Shown here: positions 1-11,043 of the stretch, piece by piece
How positions within the stretch are numbered: the stretch's first letter is position 1
Layout: the number at the start of each line of letters is the position of its first letter
From: Semisulcospira habei
Lineage: Eukaryota > Mollusca > Gastropoda > Semisulcospiridae
Reading direction: 5' to 3'
Assembly (NCBI GenBank): GCA_036245525.1
Contig: BTPG01000003.1
Location: forward strand, 207,457,342-207,521,341
Length of the DNA stretch: 64,000 nt
Notes under the pieces: model-generated
Told to the model about the DNA's origin: nothing
Databases searched by the model: none
Seen by the model: only the letters and a program-made list of their open reading frames with translations
Program-made: the position numbers and the translations under genes

Positions 1-213
1 ATCTAACAGATCTATTTAGCCCTGCTCATACGCCATATAGAACGACGAGGAACAATCTATCCATACCAAGGCCGCGCCTCGATATATTCAAAACTAGTTT
101 GTCTTACTAAGGAGCCAGCTTTGGAATTTGTTGCCTATCGACATTACTGGGGCTCTTTTTTGTCCACATTCAGGGCCCGCATATTTCAGCAGCTGAAAGA
201 AACTTAAACATAT
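1..213 (+). mobile_element. 3' end of a CR1-like LINE (RT C-terminus), decayed
   Basis: Translation from about base 22 gives a run that aligns by eye with the C-terminal end of the reverse transcriptase ORF at 8230-8421: a His-Thr-Arg stretch, then RNNL, then PRPRLDIF, then SLSY. A stop interrupts it after SLSY and the downstream part drifts out of frame. It is a dead 3' fragment of the same LINE family as the element at 3506-8480 and begins outside the window. It lies immediately left of the P-like element. Confidence 0.65.
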
Positions 214-244
214 AGTTGTGTAGTTCTGTCGGCGTTACTCGAGC

Positions 245-275
245 CAAAGATAATGGATGACCAAGATTGGACAGT
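245..275 (+). repeat. left 31-bp terminal inverted repeat
   Basis: It starts CAAAGATAATGG and ends GGACAGT, and matches the reverse complement of 2975-3005 at all 31 positions. The 7 bases to its left (ctcgagc) recur just right of the other end. Confidence 0.9.
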
Positions 276-345
276 AGGCCTGAAAAAGCGTAGCAGCGTT
301 CGCTAGAGTGATTTGCCCCTGAATGCGTGCGACCGGGCTGTCAAC

Positions 346-1347
346 ATGGAGGACGGAGAGAAGAAGAAACGCACTCGCAAAGGTGGCCAGCATTGTGCTG
401 CGCCTAATTGCACTAATGCGAGGTATTCTGTGAACTGCGTAGGATGGTCATTCTTCAGATTTCCTGCAGAACAAGCAAGGTGAGTTTTTTTTCTTCTTCG
501 AAGTTTATGTAGCTGTTGGTGCCGATCATTCTGCACACGTGTTTACCGATCAGTGTTAGCGATCTGTGACCCATCCTGAGAAAACCAGGGTTTAGTCGGA
601 ACTTTGATGGAGTTATGACTATATATGAAAACTACGTGCAACTAGCTCTCTGCCGACATAAGAATGGTCCCTGTATTTTAAAAACTGAGGAAGTTATATC
701 AGTTTAAAGGCTGGAGGGGTGCAGAGGACAGTTTTGAGAAAATGAGATACGAGGATGAAGATGAGCTTTTAAAACTGCATACATACATGTATGTGTGGCA
801 AGTTTATGAGCAGACTGCTCAAATTTGGACTTGTTGTGATTATGTCAATTAAAGGTACTGACTGTAGGCACTCTGCTTTTTATGTGAATATAATTATAAG
901 TGAAAGGTAAAGGTAGAGATTGCTAGTGATACAATGGTTGCTAATGTTAATTCAAATGTTAATAACAACCCACCCCTTGGCCCCACCTACCACTTCCTGG
1001 AATGGGTTGTTTCAGCTTTTGTGTGATAATAAAATTAACACAAATTATATTGGTATTTTTTCAGGTGTGATGTTTGGAAACAGAATTGCAGATGTCAAGA
1101 CCTGATGCACAAGACTGCCAAGGCGCTGAATGCTTCATGTGTCCTGTGTAGGAATCACTTTGAGGATAGTCAGTTCTATCGACCTGCAGTGAAAGATCGG
1201 CTGATACCCAATGCTGTGCCCACACTTTTTGATGTATCCAATGCACCGCCACGTCTGAAATCCAGCAGAAAATCACCCAAGAAACGACCCCAGAATATGA
1301 CTCAAGAGAAGAAAAGGCGCAAGATAGAATCTCTGAATGGTTTGTAA
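346..1347 (+). CDS. THAP-type zinc-finger DNA-binding protein (two exons)
   Basis: Two exons join as 346-479 and 1065-1347. The donor is GTGAGT after 479, the acceptor follows a T-rich tract ending TTTTTTCAG, and the join rebuilds an Arg codon. The product is about 138 aa. A basic N-terminus (KKKRTRK) precedes a THAP C2CH domain: C-x4-C (Cys17, Cys22), a WSFFRFP stretch, the DVW tryptophan, C-R-N-H as the second zinc pair, and AVPTLF, the usual AVPTIF box. A basic tail (KKRPQ, EKKRRK) follows. THAP domains bind DNA sequence-specifically and form the N-terminus of P-element transposase. Here the gene lies within perfect transposon ends, so it is probably transposon-derived and not a host THAP gene. 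An alternative third exon is listed separately. Confidence 0.8.
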
Positions 1348-1403
1348 TATTACTATTGTTTTTACAAAATGAAATCTGTATACATATGCACATGCACACT
1401 CTG

Positions 1404-1476
<73 letters not shown>
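1404..1476. repeat. (CA)n microsatellite
   Basis: An uninterrupted CA dinucleotide run directly after the THAP stop codon. It produces spurious Cys/Val reading frames on the minus strand. Confidence 0.95.
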
Positions 1477-1477
<1 letters not shown>

Positions 1478-1479
<2 letters not shown>

Positions 1480-1572
1480 TTGAGCTACCTGAACACTTTT
1501 GAGAAAATGAACAAAGAAGTTTGCAGTGACAATGAAACTCATATGAGGTTGGATACAAGAATGATGTTCTAA
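1478..1572 (+). CDS. possible alternative last exon of the THAP gene
   Basis: The CA repeat ends in CACAG at 1477. A donor-like GTTTGT after 1339 would join it in phase, replacing the stop at 1345. The added frame is about 31 codons with FEKMNKEV in a charged, helix-prone stretch, where P transposases carry a coiled coil. It ends at TAA 1570-1572. The donor is weak, so this is only a possibility. Confidence 0.3.
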
Positions 1573-2974
1573 TAGCAGTTGTAGGATGTTTCCATCAAAA
1601 TGCTTTTAGATATTGATAGAAATGTTGTTGATGAGTTCAAATGTGCAAAAAAATGAAATTGGCCCGAAATTGTCCTCTGCTGTGTTTTGGCCTGTAGCTC
1701 AGAAGTACCGCTGGCGACTTAACCCCGTTTTAGTCATGATGGGTCACATATAGCTTAATGTTGGTAAACTCTGTGCATAAGTATAATTATTTCAGGGTGA
1801 AATATAGCGTAATGTTGATAAACTGTTGCATGCTCAAACGCAGTAGATGTATATTTCAGGGTGAAACCATCAAACTTTAGATATATTACACTGTTACATG
1901 CTTATATGTGTGATGTCGATGTCTTGAATTACAGATTTGTATCCATTATTGCTTGAATACAAGGAATAAATCTGTTCAATGTTACACAACAGTCACAATT
2001 GTGTTTGTTGACAATTTCAATTGGCAAATTTCCTTCCTCTCTTTTCTTTTCATTTTCTTCTTCAGCTTTTCACTTAATCTGTCACTTCACTCTCATTATT
2101 CTCTCTCCCACCAACCCACCCATTTTTCAATTCTGTTCTGTGTTTCTTTGTGCATGAGAGTTTATCTTTTATAAATATATTAATCTATTACATTTTGTTG
2201 TCAACTTTATTTTTCACAATACTGTCTTGTGTATTAAAAACAAAAAGTATCGTTTTAATAAGCTATAAATCTGTCATTACAGTGGGGTTTTTTATTTTAA
2301 TTTTTGTACATGCACACAAAATCAAAAAGGAAAGGTCAATTACATGTAACAACTATATTAAAATTAATGTAAACAAACAACAAAATATATTAATCAACCA
2401 TTCAACTGATTATGTCTACCACAAAACAAAACAAACAAAAGACAAACAAAAAGAAATACATTGAAATAAAACTTACAAAAATTACAACTAAACAAAGCTA
2501 TCAAAACAAAGGGGGAGGGGCGTGTGGGAATGGAGGTTATTTCAAACATTGAAAAGACTGCATAAAGAATTCCCTAACAACTCATATCAAAAGTCACAAA
2601 GAGTATGTTTTATTCATTCTATAGATGTTTTTGCACACACCCTACCTGCACCCCCAAAGCACATTAATTTTTTTTTTATTTTACAAACGGCCAGCAAGCT
2701 TGTTCATGAGATATCTATATATATGTTGTCTAGATGAATAATCAATAAAAATAGAGGATTTAAAAGACAGAACGAAATAAAGTCACTGCTTTTATATAAA
2801 TATAGTCGTATAAACCCAGCATAAACAATCGCATATTTATTTTTATTGCGCAAAGGCCACGCCGAAGTTACGACATATTACACAGTACACACAAGGAACG
2901 CTGACCGCGAACACGCTTTCCAGGGCAAGTAACTCGTGCCGCGGGTACGCTTTCGCTAATATAAGAAGTGTGCC
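1573..2974. other. AT-rich interior of the P-like element, no gene seen
   Basis: T-rich and A-rich stretches, with short open frames of skewed composition (Phe, Ser, Ile or Lys, Asn rich) and no recognisable domain. It may be the remnant of a deleted transposase gene or a 3' untranslated region. Confidence 0.6.
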
Positions 2975-3005
2975 ACTGTCCAATCTTGGTCATCCATTAT
3001 CTTTG
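2975..3005 (-). repeat. right 31-bp terminal inverted repeat
   Basis: Exact inverted copy of 245-275. It is followed at 3006-3012 by ctcgagc, the target duplication. Confidence 0.9.
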
Positions 3006-3085
3006 CTCGAGCGCACTGAGTTGTATTGTCGCGTTTGCTGTTACTGTTCAAACTAAGTTTTTAACGTTCATGTTTAATCAGGTTC

Positions 3086-3178
3086 TTAGTGTGTATGTGT
3101 GTGTGTGTGTGTATGTGTGTATGTGTGTGATGGTGTGGTGTGGGGTGTGAGTGTGTGTGTGTGCGCGCGCGCGCGCGC

Positions 3179-3239
<61 letters not shown>

Positions 3240-3250
3240 GTGTGTGTGAG
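3086..3250. repeat. (TG)n-(CG)n-(TG)n alternating purine-pyrimidine tract
   Basis: TG runs flank about 30 bases of pure CG alternation near 3163-3193. Alternating CG flanked by TG is the classic sequence for left-handed Z-DNA. Confidence 0.9.
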
Positions 3251-3359
3251 TGACTGCTAATTATTTTTGTTTGTTTGTTTGTTTGTTTTTTTGATGATCA
3301 CGTTTTGCCTTTCCATTTTTATTAGGTTTTAGTCACGCGCGTGAGAGTGTTGTGTGAGT

Positions 3360-3441
3360 GAGTGTGCAAGGACATGATTGAAAAAAGGTCTGTGTACCTA
3401 ATCATTTATCTTTGAGAAATAAAGTTTCATTCCATTTCATT

Positions 3442-3505
<64 letters not shown>
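3360..3505 (+). repeat. repeat 3' end: AATAAAGTTTCATTTCA followed by (CT)n
   Basis: A short conserved block (GCAAGGACA...GAAA, then AATAAAGTTTCATT, tandem ATTTC units and a long CT run). The same block occurs at 9320-9490 and 37070-37278. AATAAA is a polyadenylation signal, so this looks like the 3' end of a retroposon family with a microsatellite tail. Here it abuts the CR1-like LINE. Confidence 0.7.
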
Positions 3506-3508
<3 letters not shown>

Positions 3509-4969
3509 GAGACAGCTCAACACGCCACAGACGGCACTGTCAACCAGCTATCCTCCGCCAAACAGAGCCACAAGCAGCGCCTGAGGGAAATTCAAAAACA
3601 GTTGAAAAAGAAATCAGCCACTGCGTCCAACAACTCAGACGTTGCCATGAGTGGTAACACTCAAACTGACCTGTCTGCCAATGTTGATATCTGTGCGTCT
3701 CCGCGCCAGGTAACGGGCAGCGCAATCGCTGCTCCCTGTCACCCCTCCCCTCCACCCGTTCTGCAAGAACTGGCCACGGTACAGGCTGTGAGTGCAGCCG
3801 AGAAGAGCCCAGAGCGACTCATACCAGTACGGATTACCGGCGGCCTGCCTGAGGTCAACAACGGGTATGACCACGCCAGCAGCCAGCAGCAGCGTAATAA
3901 CAAAATGTCTCCAGATGAGCAAATACTGCGACATTCAGTGCAGAGTGACACCACCACGCTGGTCATTGGAGACTCTGTTGTTCGCAACATCAAGGCAGAG
4001 AAGATGCCCACCTACCCTATAGAAAAAGTAGACGTATTATCTGTCTCTGGCCTGCGGACTGTCCACCTGCTGAACTGGCTCCAGCGACAACACGCGTCCC
4101 ACACAGCGGTGGCACTGGTGACCTTCCACGTGGGGATCAACGATTGCAAACAGAAGGAAGTGACCAGCGCTGTGTGGGAACAGCTCGTCCGGGAATGCAG
4201 GCGGGTATTTCCCGGCGCTCGTCTGCAGGCATCCTCCATCCTGCCGACCGACAGTAGACACCAGCTGTATAGGGCCATCACCGCCTCCAACAGTAACCTG
4301 TTCCATGTGTGCAGAAAGCTGGGTGTCACACTGATAGACAACACTCAGGTCTTTACTGCTGTTGATGGGTTGCCGCGTAGAAAATTCTACAGGCGCGGTG
4401 ACCCCATCCATCCTAGTCGCCAGGGCACCATCAGTCTGGCCCTCAACATAAAGAGAGGAGGGCCAGCTACTGACGTCACCACTCCCAACAACCAGCCTGC
4501 AGGTGGTGACCGTCACCGGCGTCAGCGACGTGAAGGACACGCTGGCACCACCAACACTTACGCTAATGTCGCAGCCGGCAGACAGTCAGTGTCCGCTGCA
4601 GCACCCAACCTGGAATCGCTCTGTGGTGCATCCAGCTTCGGTGCTGCACCGGAGAGTCAAGGTGGACTGTCAGTGTCCTCTGCTGTAGCACCAGGTCTGG
4701 AATCACAGTACAGCGAATCCAGATTTGGTGGTACAGCAGAGAGTCAATGTAGCTATCAGCAACAAATGCCGGGCCAGTATCCTATGTGGCAGCAACCGCC
4801 ACTACCACCATACAGTGCCGCATTTCCACAGTATCGCGAGGCCGGACCATGGGGACACTTCAGCATGACGCAACCAACGTATCCTTTCAGCGTCCCCCCG
4901 CTCACATACACGCCATACGCACAGCAGGAACCGTGGGCACAGTACAGCCACCCCGTGCGTGTGTATTAG
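3506..4969 (+). CDS. LINE ORF1 protein with SGNH/GDSL-esterase domain
   Basis: The frame is open from the CT tract (first codon GTG, so the 5' end is uncertain); the first ATG is at 3647. The N-terminal third is Gln/Lys/Ser-rich. The middle has an SGNH-hydrolase pattern: VIGDSVVRN (Ser block I), VGINDC (the G-x-N-D block) and DPIHPSRQG near the C-terminal side, giving the Asp-x-x-His pair. The C-terminal 130 residues are low-complexity Gln/Pro/Tyr/Gly. In CR1-type elements such ORF1 proteins are thought to bind RNA or membranes during retrotransposition; enzymatic activity here is not known. The frame has no stop, which contrasts with the broken ORF2. Confidence 0.75.
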
Positions 4970-5605
4970 ACTCATTTCCAGAACATTCAGTTACTCTTCC
5001 TTACATAACTTTGTGCTTTACTTTCCAGGCTAACACTGAACAATATCGAATTGATTTTCTTGCGTCTCATTGCTCATAATTATTGTGTTTGCGCAGAGAC
5101 GTATTCATTTGTTTTTAACTTCAACCACTGCACGTGGTCCAATATTAACATTGTCATCCTTTTGACTTCCGCCGACAGTATTCGTGAATACCGATCTTCT
5201 CACTCTGTGCGATTTGTGACGCTTATAGCACTAGTACTTGTGCACCGTGACACTTTCTCTACTAGTGCTCTACGTATATTCACACTACGATCATATCTGT
5301 GTCCTTTCGCAGCGCTGACTTTATTTCCCCTATCGCGCAGCGGGGTCGTTTAGCTTTGACTGTTGAAGTTTGCTAAAGGGATTAGTCCCTGTTAGTGACC
5401 GTTAGTGACCGGTAGTGTGGTCTATATCAGTGAATGCGTAGAAGAAACTCTTTTTTTTTTTTTTTTCACTTGCCTCCCACATTCTGTGTGTTAGAGCGGA
5501 CTGATATTCTTTTGCTTTGTTTTATTATTTCAGCTCTTATTTGCCTTTGTATCATTTATAAGCTTTTTTATTTGTACTCTTTGGTATTGACATACATTAG
5601 CAATC

Positions 5606-6863
5606 ATGGTGTATGATCGCCAGTTACATATTGGCCATTTAAATGTTTATCATTTAACTAACAAAGTTCCCGATCTGTGTGTGCTCTTGAGTCAATCCAA
5701 TCCATTTCACTTGTTTGGTGTAACGGAATCGCGTCTCAATCGTAACATCAGCGATGAGGCCGTTTCTATCCAGGACTTCACTGTACTGCGCCGCGATGCT
5801 GAATACCCGGGACATACGGGTATTGCAGTATACATTCATAATTCAATTAGCGGTATTACTCGCAGGCGTGGGGACCTGGAGTCAAAAACCGTAGAATGCA
5901 TTTGGGTTGAGTTAAGGGCAAACAAATCCAGCCCCGTGCTGGTCGGGTACATTTACAGGAACCCAGCATCAACATTTCAATGGTTCGACGACTTTATCGC
6001 CATGATGGATAAGGTCAGACAGTCCAGCTCTGAAATTTTGATCCTAGGCGATTTCAATATTAACATGTTTTTGAATAACCCTGCTTGGGAGTGCACCATG
6101 TCTATGTTTGGTTTAAAGCAGCTAGTTAAAACAGCAACTCGTGTTAGTCCAACTTCCTCCACCCTTATAGACCACATAATTATATACAACTACTCAATCA
6201 AGGGTGATAGCAGTAGACGTGCTTCAGGTAGGGATTAGCGATCACTACCCGGTGTGCTGTTGCTTGGCATTAAAAGCGGATAATTCATTCCGAAAACATC
6301 AGCACACGACTATTAGATACAGATCACTTAAACACTTCAACAAGGAAACATTTCTTTGTGATTTAAGTAGCACACACTTTGATACAGTGTACTACCATAA
6401 TGACCCCAACGATGCTTTGTCTGAGTGGTACGGATTGTTCCTTGGTGTTCTCGATAAACACGCTCCATTCAGAGAGAAACGGGTGAAGAACCCCCAGCTT
6501 CCCGCCTGGTTAAGTAAGGAAATCAAGGATGCCATGCAGCTCCGAGATGACTATAAAAGAAAGAAGGATTTTATTGCTTATCGAAGGCAAAGAAACCATG
6601 TTAAACATTTAGTGAGGAAAGCTCAAAGGTCACTTTTTCACCGTCTTATGAACGGAAAGAAAGATGTCGTATCTGTGTGGCGAGCGATCAATGCTTTTAC
6701 GAGGTCCAAAAATACCGCACAATGTACACAGTTATCAGCTGATATCTTGAATCAGCATTTCCTCTCGGCTGCCAGTACGTTGCTAAAAAAATACATATTC
6801 TGGTCAGTCTTCAGCTGTGTCCGAAAAGCTAAAGACGTTTTGTGCAGAACGGCTGGACCCTGA
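5606..6863 (+). pseudogene. LINE AP endonuclease and linker, frameshifted
   Basis: The first frame starts ATG at 5606 (HIGHLNVYHL) and contains TESRLN, GDFNIN and LIDHI, typical of apurinic-like LINE endonucleases. It runs out at 6238. The next frame (to 6863) resumes with GISDHYPV, the endonuclease C-terminal Ser-Asp-His motif, and a basic linker, and is lost again at about 6790 near an A-run. The RT then continues in a third frame. Two single-base indels explain this. Confidence 0.75.
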
Positions 6864-8421
6864 CACGTCATTCAGCATTCCGCTGTTAACGATATACGAC
6901 GTGGGAAAATCCATCTCGTACTTAAAGAACAAACGTACGTCTGGCCATGATGGTATTAGTAGCTCAGTTCTGAAAATGGCCCTACCGTATATTTTAGATA
7001 CCTTGACATATATATACAACCTTTGCATAAAGCAGGGGATATTTCCATCTTCTCTAAAAACAGCCAAAGTGATCCCACTACCTAAAACGAAAGACCTTGC
7101 CGACCCTAACAAGTTCAGGCCCATTTCGCTACTGTCAACACTGTCGAAACCGATAGAAAGACACATTCACACACACTTACAACATTTTCTAGAAAAACAC
7201 AAACTCATACATCCATTACAATCTGGCTTTCGGCGGAAACACTCCTGTCACACAGCATTGGTACACCTTGTTGACAGATGGCTTACTGCCATAAATAGCA
7301 GTCAAATGACTGGAGCAGTATTTTTGGACCTTTCAAAAGCATTTGACCTCGTCAATCATGAAACTTTAGTTCAAAAACTTAATGTCTATCAACTAAGCGC
7401 AGACACACTTGCCTTCCTTACGTCATATCTGCATGGGCGTACGCAGTATGTCTACGTGAATGGTAAAAACTCACCTGAAGGGGTGATAGAGCACGGAGTA
7501 CCACAGGGATCGATTCTTGGTCCATTATTGTTCTCTGTCTTCATAAACGACCTTCCATTACATATATCTGACTCCAGTGTAACTTTCAGTCTTTTTGCAG
7601 ACGATGGAACACTGGACGTTTCGTCATCAGACGTAACATGTATGGTGAAGATTCTCCAAGACAGTTTAAATGAGGTATCTGAATGGTGCAGAAATAACGC
7701 CATGATACCTAATCCCACTAAAACCAAATGCATGCTGATTACCACACGGCAAAAGCATCAGTTGAACCCCCCTCCCCTTCAACTAACACTTAATGGCCAG
7801 CCTGTGGAGCAAGTCAGAGAACAGCGCGTGCTTGGAATCAACTTAGACGACAAGTTGTGTTGGCAAGGCCACATTACTAAACTGTGTAAAATAGTATCTA
7901 AAAATGTATTCCTCCTGTCGAAATTGAGACATTTTGCTGATGAGCCAACAAGGAAACTCTTCTACTATGCCCATATTCAGTCACATTTGGATTATGCCTC
8001 ATCTATTTGGGACGGTAGTAGCGATGCTAATTTAAAAAGTCTGAACTCGCTCCACAGAAGAGCTATTAAACTTATTGTTGACAGACCCTCAGAAGTCATT
8101 AATACTGACAATAAGTTCAAGCTGTTAGACATTTTGCCACTTGAAAAACAGTTTAAGTATAATAAGTTGGTGCTCATGCGCAAAATCACCCTCTCAGAAA
8201 CACCAGCCTATCTCAATAGTTTGTTCCACTTTGCTCATACGAGGTCCAGTCGAACACCAGGGAACAATCTTGTTGTACCGATGCCTCGACTAGACATTTA
8301 TAGGTCGTCGTTGTCCTATTCTGGTGCAAAGTTATGGAACTCCATTCCTGCGGATGTTAGAGCCGCGCCATCGCTTAAAACTTACAAGACCAAGCTGCTC
8401 AAACATCTAGACAAAACTTAA
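6817..8421 (+). CDS. LINE reverse transcriptase (ORF2 C-terminal part)
   Basis: An open frame of 534 codons with RT blocks in order: FRPISLLSTLSKPIER, SGFRRKHSCHTAL, VFLDLSKAFDLVNH (first catalytic Asp), HGVPQGSILGPLLF, SLFADDGTL (the FADD catalytic pair), then KTKCM and the thumb. The ordinary LINE C-terminal extension follows to TAA at 8419. It lacks its own start because it is the continuation of the endonuclease frame. The catalytic residues look intact, but the upstream frameshifts leave it uncoupled from the endonuclease. Confidence 0.8.
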   Translation: MSEKLKTFCAERLDPDTSFSIPLLTIYDVGKSISYLKNKRTSGHDGISSSVLKMALPYILDTLTYIYNLCIKQGIFPSSLKTAKVIPLPKTKDLADPNKFRPISLLSTLSKPIERHIHTHLQHFLEKHKLIHPLQSGFRRKHSCHTALVHLVDRWLTAINSSQMTGAVFLDLSKAFDLVNHETLVQKLNVYQLSADTLAFLTSYLHGRTQYVYVNGKNSPEGVIEHGVPQGSILGPLLFSVFINDLPLHISDSSVTFSLFADDGTLDVSSSDVTCMVKILQDSLNEVSEWCRNNAMIPNPTKTKCMLITTRQKHQLNPPPLQLTLNGQPVEQVREQRVLGINLDDKLCWQGHITKLCKIVSKNVFLLSKLRHFADEPTRKLFYYAHIQSHLDYASSIWDGSSDANLKSLNSLHRRAIKLIVDRPSEVINTDNKFKLLDILPLEKQFKYNKLVLMRKITLSETPAYLNSLFHFAHTRSSRTPGNNLVVPMPRLDIYRSSLSYSGAKLWNSIPADVRAAPSLKTYKTKLLKHLDKT

Positions 8422-8480
8422 TTTTTCTTTTATTTTGTATTTTTATTTTTATTTTTACATGTAGCACTCCATGCCTTATG

Positions 8481-8780
8481 CGGCATTTCCCGGATAGTCT
8501 GCATTCTCTTCTAACATTAAAAATTTATGAACGCATGTAATATACCGCTGGCATTCCAGCAAGCCGCATTATGTAATATCCATGACCCCATGGACTCTGC
8601 TGGCCAGACGGGATGCCGTCGATAGACACAGCATTGGGCGCTCGCGAGGCGTGGCAGTGCTGTGGTTTCTTCGCGTCGACCCGCGCGCGCGGTGGTTGCG
8701 GGATCGCTATACAAGTCTAGTCTAATTCCATGGCAGACTAGCATCTATCTGTGCGCGGTTTAGTGGCGCGGGGAGGCCGC
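8481..8780. other. LINE 3' flank, no gene seen
   Basis: A GC-rich stretch with no recognisable coding or repeat structure, between the LINE 3' UTR and TG microsatellites. Confidence 0.5.
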
Positions 8781-8784
8781 TATC

Positions 8785-9195
<411 letters not shown>

Positions 9196-9202
9196 AGGGT
9201 TG

Positions 9203-9259
9203 TGCAGGCTTGGCTTGGCGCCTGTAGGCTACAAGCTAATCTGGCACAAGCCTGTGCAC
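9203..9259. repeat. foldback fragment, family D
   Basis: Contains CTTGGCGCCTGTAGGC followed by AAGCTAATCTGGCA, the centre of the hairpin family found complete at 15922-16017 and also at 30767-30845 and 32855-32930. Outer arms (GCAGGCTT / AAGCCTGTGC) extend the pairing. Confidence 0.55.
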
Positions 9260-9319
9260 GCGGCAATTGCACACCGGCGCGCGTGTGTGTGTGTGTACGT
9301 TATTTTGTTTTGTAGTGTG

Positions 9320-9404
9320 TAGCAAGGACAAGAATGAAAACAGGTCTGCGCACCTATTCTTTTATCCTTGGAAAATAAAGTTTCATTTCATTTCATTTCA
9401 TTTC

Positions 9405-9486
<82 letters not shown>

Positions 9487-9495
9487 CCCCCCCCC
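9320..9495 (+). repeat. repeat 3' end with AATAAA, ATTTC units and (CT)n
   Basis: Second copy of the block at 3360-3505: AGCAAGGACAAGAATGAAAA, then AATAAAGTTTCATTTCA, four ATTTC units, then a CT run and a C-run. Confidence 0.7.
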
Positions 9496-10729
9496 TCTCT
9501 CTCTCTCGATCTCTGCTCGTCTGTGTAATTTTGTATGTAGGTCACTCTATAAAGCTGTGTATCAAATATCTCTAAATGTTATTTTTTCCGGGTTTTCTTG
9601 TAAATTCAGATTTAAATCATCGTTTTATGTAAGAAAGAAAAGTCAATATTTGCATTCATCCATTTCATGTTTTTGTGAAATGGAAAACATGCAAAAGAGT
9701 ACATTCGTCCAAAGTAATATTTGGAAGTATGAAGGAAACCAAATTCAGTCGAGCTTCTCTCACCGAACCTCGTTCAAACTGACAGAGTGCACTACTAGCC
9801 TTCCGCTGACAACTGAAAGCTGTCCATTGATGCAACATAGTTGGTTTGCTGTAGGTTTTCTATCGTAAAATGCGAAAATGATGTCGTCCAAAGTAACAGC
9901 GAAAGCAGGAAGCGATCGTCGATTACCATTTTAAAAGCTGCCAAAAAAAAAATCTGTATTTGTTTCATTCACGATTTTATCACGATCTACACGTTTCTAA
10001 CACATCCCCCAAGGTCTCAGGATAAAGGTAGTTCTTTTTTCATACTTGAAGTGAAAAGAAGCGGTGCCTGTTGGGTGACATGTGTGGTGGAAACACGCGT
10101 TACGTTGGACGGCTATTTTTCTCACTGGACAAAAACGCAAGGTATCGGAAGTAATTCGTGGATAAAATAAACCACACACTCACTTCAGTCCACAAACAGC
10201 AGAGAACAGCAGGTTTAGACTTTTATTGAAATTCAGTCAGATTTAGTACATGAAATGCACGTCACATTTCCATCCGACATTTTGGGCAACTTGTTGAACA
10301 CAAACAAAGACGTATTTTGCAGTAAATTTTATTTCAATTCATAGCAATTTCAATTGCCTACGGATCGGTATCAGTTACACAGACGATCGGCAGGAAAGGT
10401 TTACAAAAACACTCATCTGAGAGTATGAGCCTCTGTGGTACATAGCTTTGGCCAGTGACCCTTGTGTGTATGCGCGTGTATACGCGCGCGCGCATGTGTG
10501 CTTATGTGTGTGTATGTGGTTACAGTTGGTATTGTCTATTTCATTTGTCTACATCATAAAATCTAACAATTTGAGTACCTCCATGCCAGCATTCAGTGAA
10601 AAACAGGTAATCTGTCATTTGACTGTTTTAGGGCCCTCTAGCCGTGTATATACTGCAATACACTAATACGCGATTATATCGTTTCCCTTGGACACGTCAT
10701 CATGGCCTAACTACGGTATATGGAGGGCT
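9496..10729. other. intergenic, no gene recognised
   Basis: AT-rich unique sequence with only short open frames of no clear composition. Near its end, 10688-10729 is directly repeated with changes at 10963-11010 (shared CGTCATCATGGC), flanking the miniature element that follows. Confidence 0.5.
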
Positions 10730-10944
10730 TTAACCCCTTGCCTGCCATTGAACGCATATCTTGTTACTGCAATCTTTGTTCATTCAAGAAACAAAAGCCA
10801 CAACCGTACAAGGAACATGGATACAAATTGGCCTCAGCAAGAGGCATAGATCCTCATGAGCCCCCGCAATCTGGGGGTCTCATGAGTATCTATACCTCTT
10901 GCAGTTGGGTGGTATTCACCTTATCTCGACAGCGAAGGAGATAA
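10730..10944. mobile_element. TTAA-bounded miniature element with family A hairpin
   Basis: Starts TTAACCCCTTGCCTG and ends with a decayed CAGCGAAGGAGATAA, the inverse of the start. Its centre (10837-10902) is the family A hairpin, GCAAGAGGCATAGATCCTC pairing with a right arm ending CTCTTGC. The same hairpin recurs at 14429, 21791, 37412, 46043 and 56324. Confidence 0.65.
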
Positions 10945-11043
10945 TAGGCGATCACAGAGTTTCCCTGGAAGACGTCATCATGGCTTAAATACGTCATACT
11001 GCTCGGTGTAAGGCCATTATATTTTCTGTTCTCTTTCTTCCAG

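Larger units (their letters stand above)
245..3005 (+). mobile_element. P-element-like DNA transposon carrying only a THAP gene
   Basis: The 31 bases at 245-275 are an exact reverse complement of 2975-3005. Both ends start CA and are flanked directly by the 7-bp duplication ctcgagc (238-244 and 3006-3012). Drosophila P elements also have 31-bp terminal repeats and make 7-8 bp duplications, and their transposase begins with a THAP domain, so the single gene inside (346-1347) fits. No transposase catalytic core (RNase H-like, GTP-binding) is visible in the remaining AT-rich 1.4 kb. It is therefore read as an internally deleted, non-autonomous copy that may still express a DNA-binding protein. 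Ends and duplication are seen directly; the superfamily is inference. Confidence 0.75.
3506..8480 (+). mobile_element. CR1-like LINE, nearly full length, two frameshifts
   Basis: The order is ORF1 with an SGNH/GDSL-esterase fold (3506-4969), an AP endonuclease (from 5606), then reverse transcriptase to 8421, followed by a T-rich 3' UTR. Esterase-type ORF1 is known from the CR1/L2 group. Two frame breaks (near 6200 and near 6790) separate endonuclease and RT pieces that remain well conserved, so the copy died recently. The left edge abuts a CT tract and may be truncated. The region 4970-5605 between ORF1 and the endonuclease shows no domain. Confidence 0.8.

Noticed and set aside
346..1347. 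A domesticated host THAP gene
   Set aside because: It is enclosed by perfect transposon ends and target duplication, so transposon origin is the simpler reading. Domestication would need conservation data.
1061..1558. Cys/Val-rich minus-strand frames across the CA repeat, and the same at 8760-9056, 28328-28816, 33622-33900 and 48246-48576
   Set aside because: They are translations of dinucleotide repeats, not proteins.
1953..2737. Short frames in the interior of the P-like element
   Set aside because: AT-driven composition, no domain, not consistent with a transposase core.
3412..3657. Ser/Leu repeat frames at CT tracts (also 9267-9868, 36366-36995, 42744-43401)
   Set aside because: CT microsatellite read in frame. 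In 36366-36995 only the part matching receptor exon 2 (36472-36696) is real.
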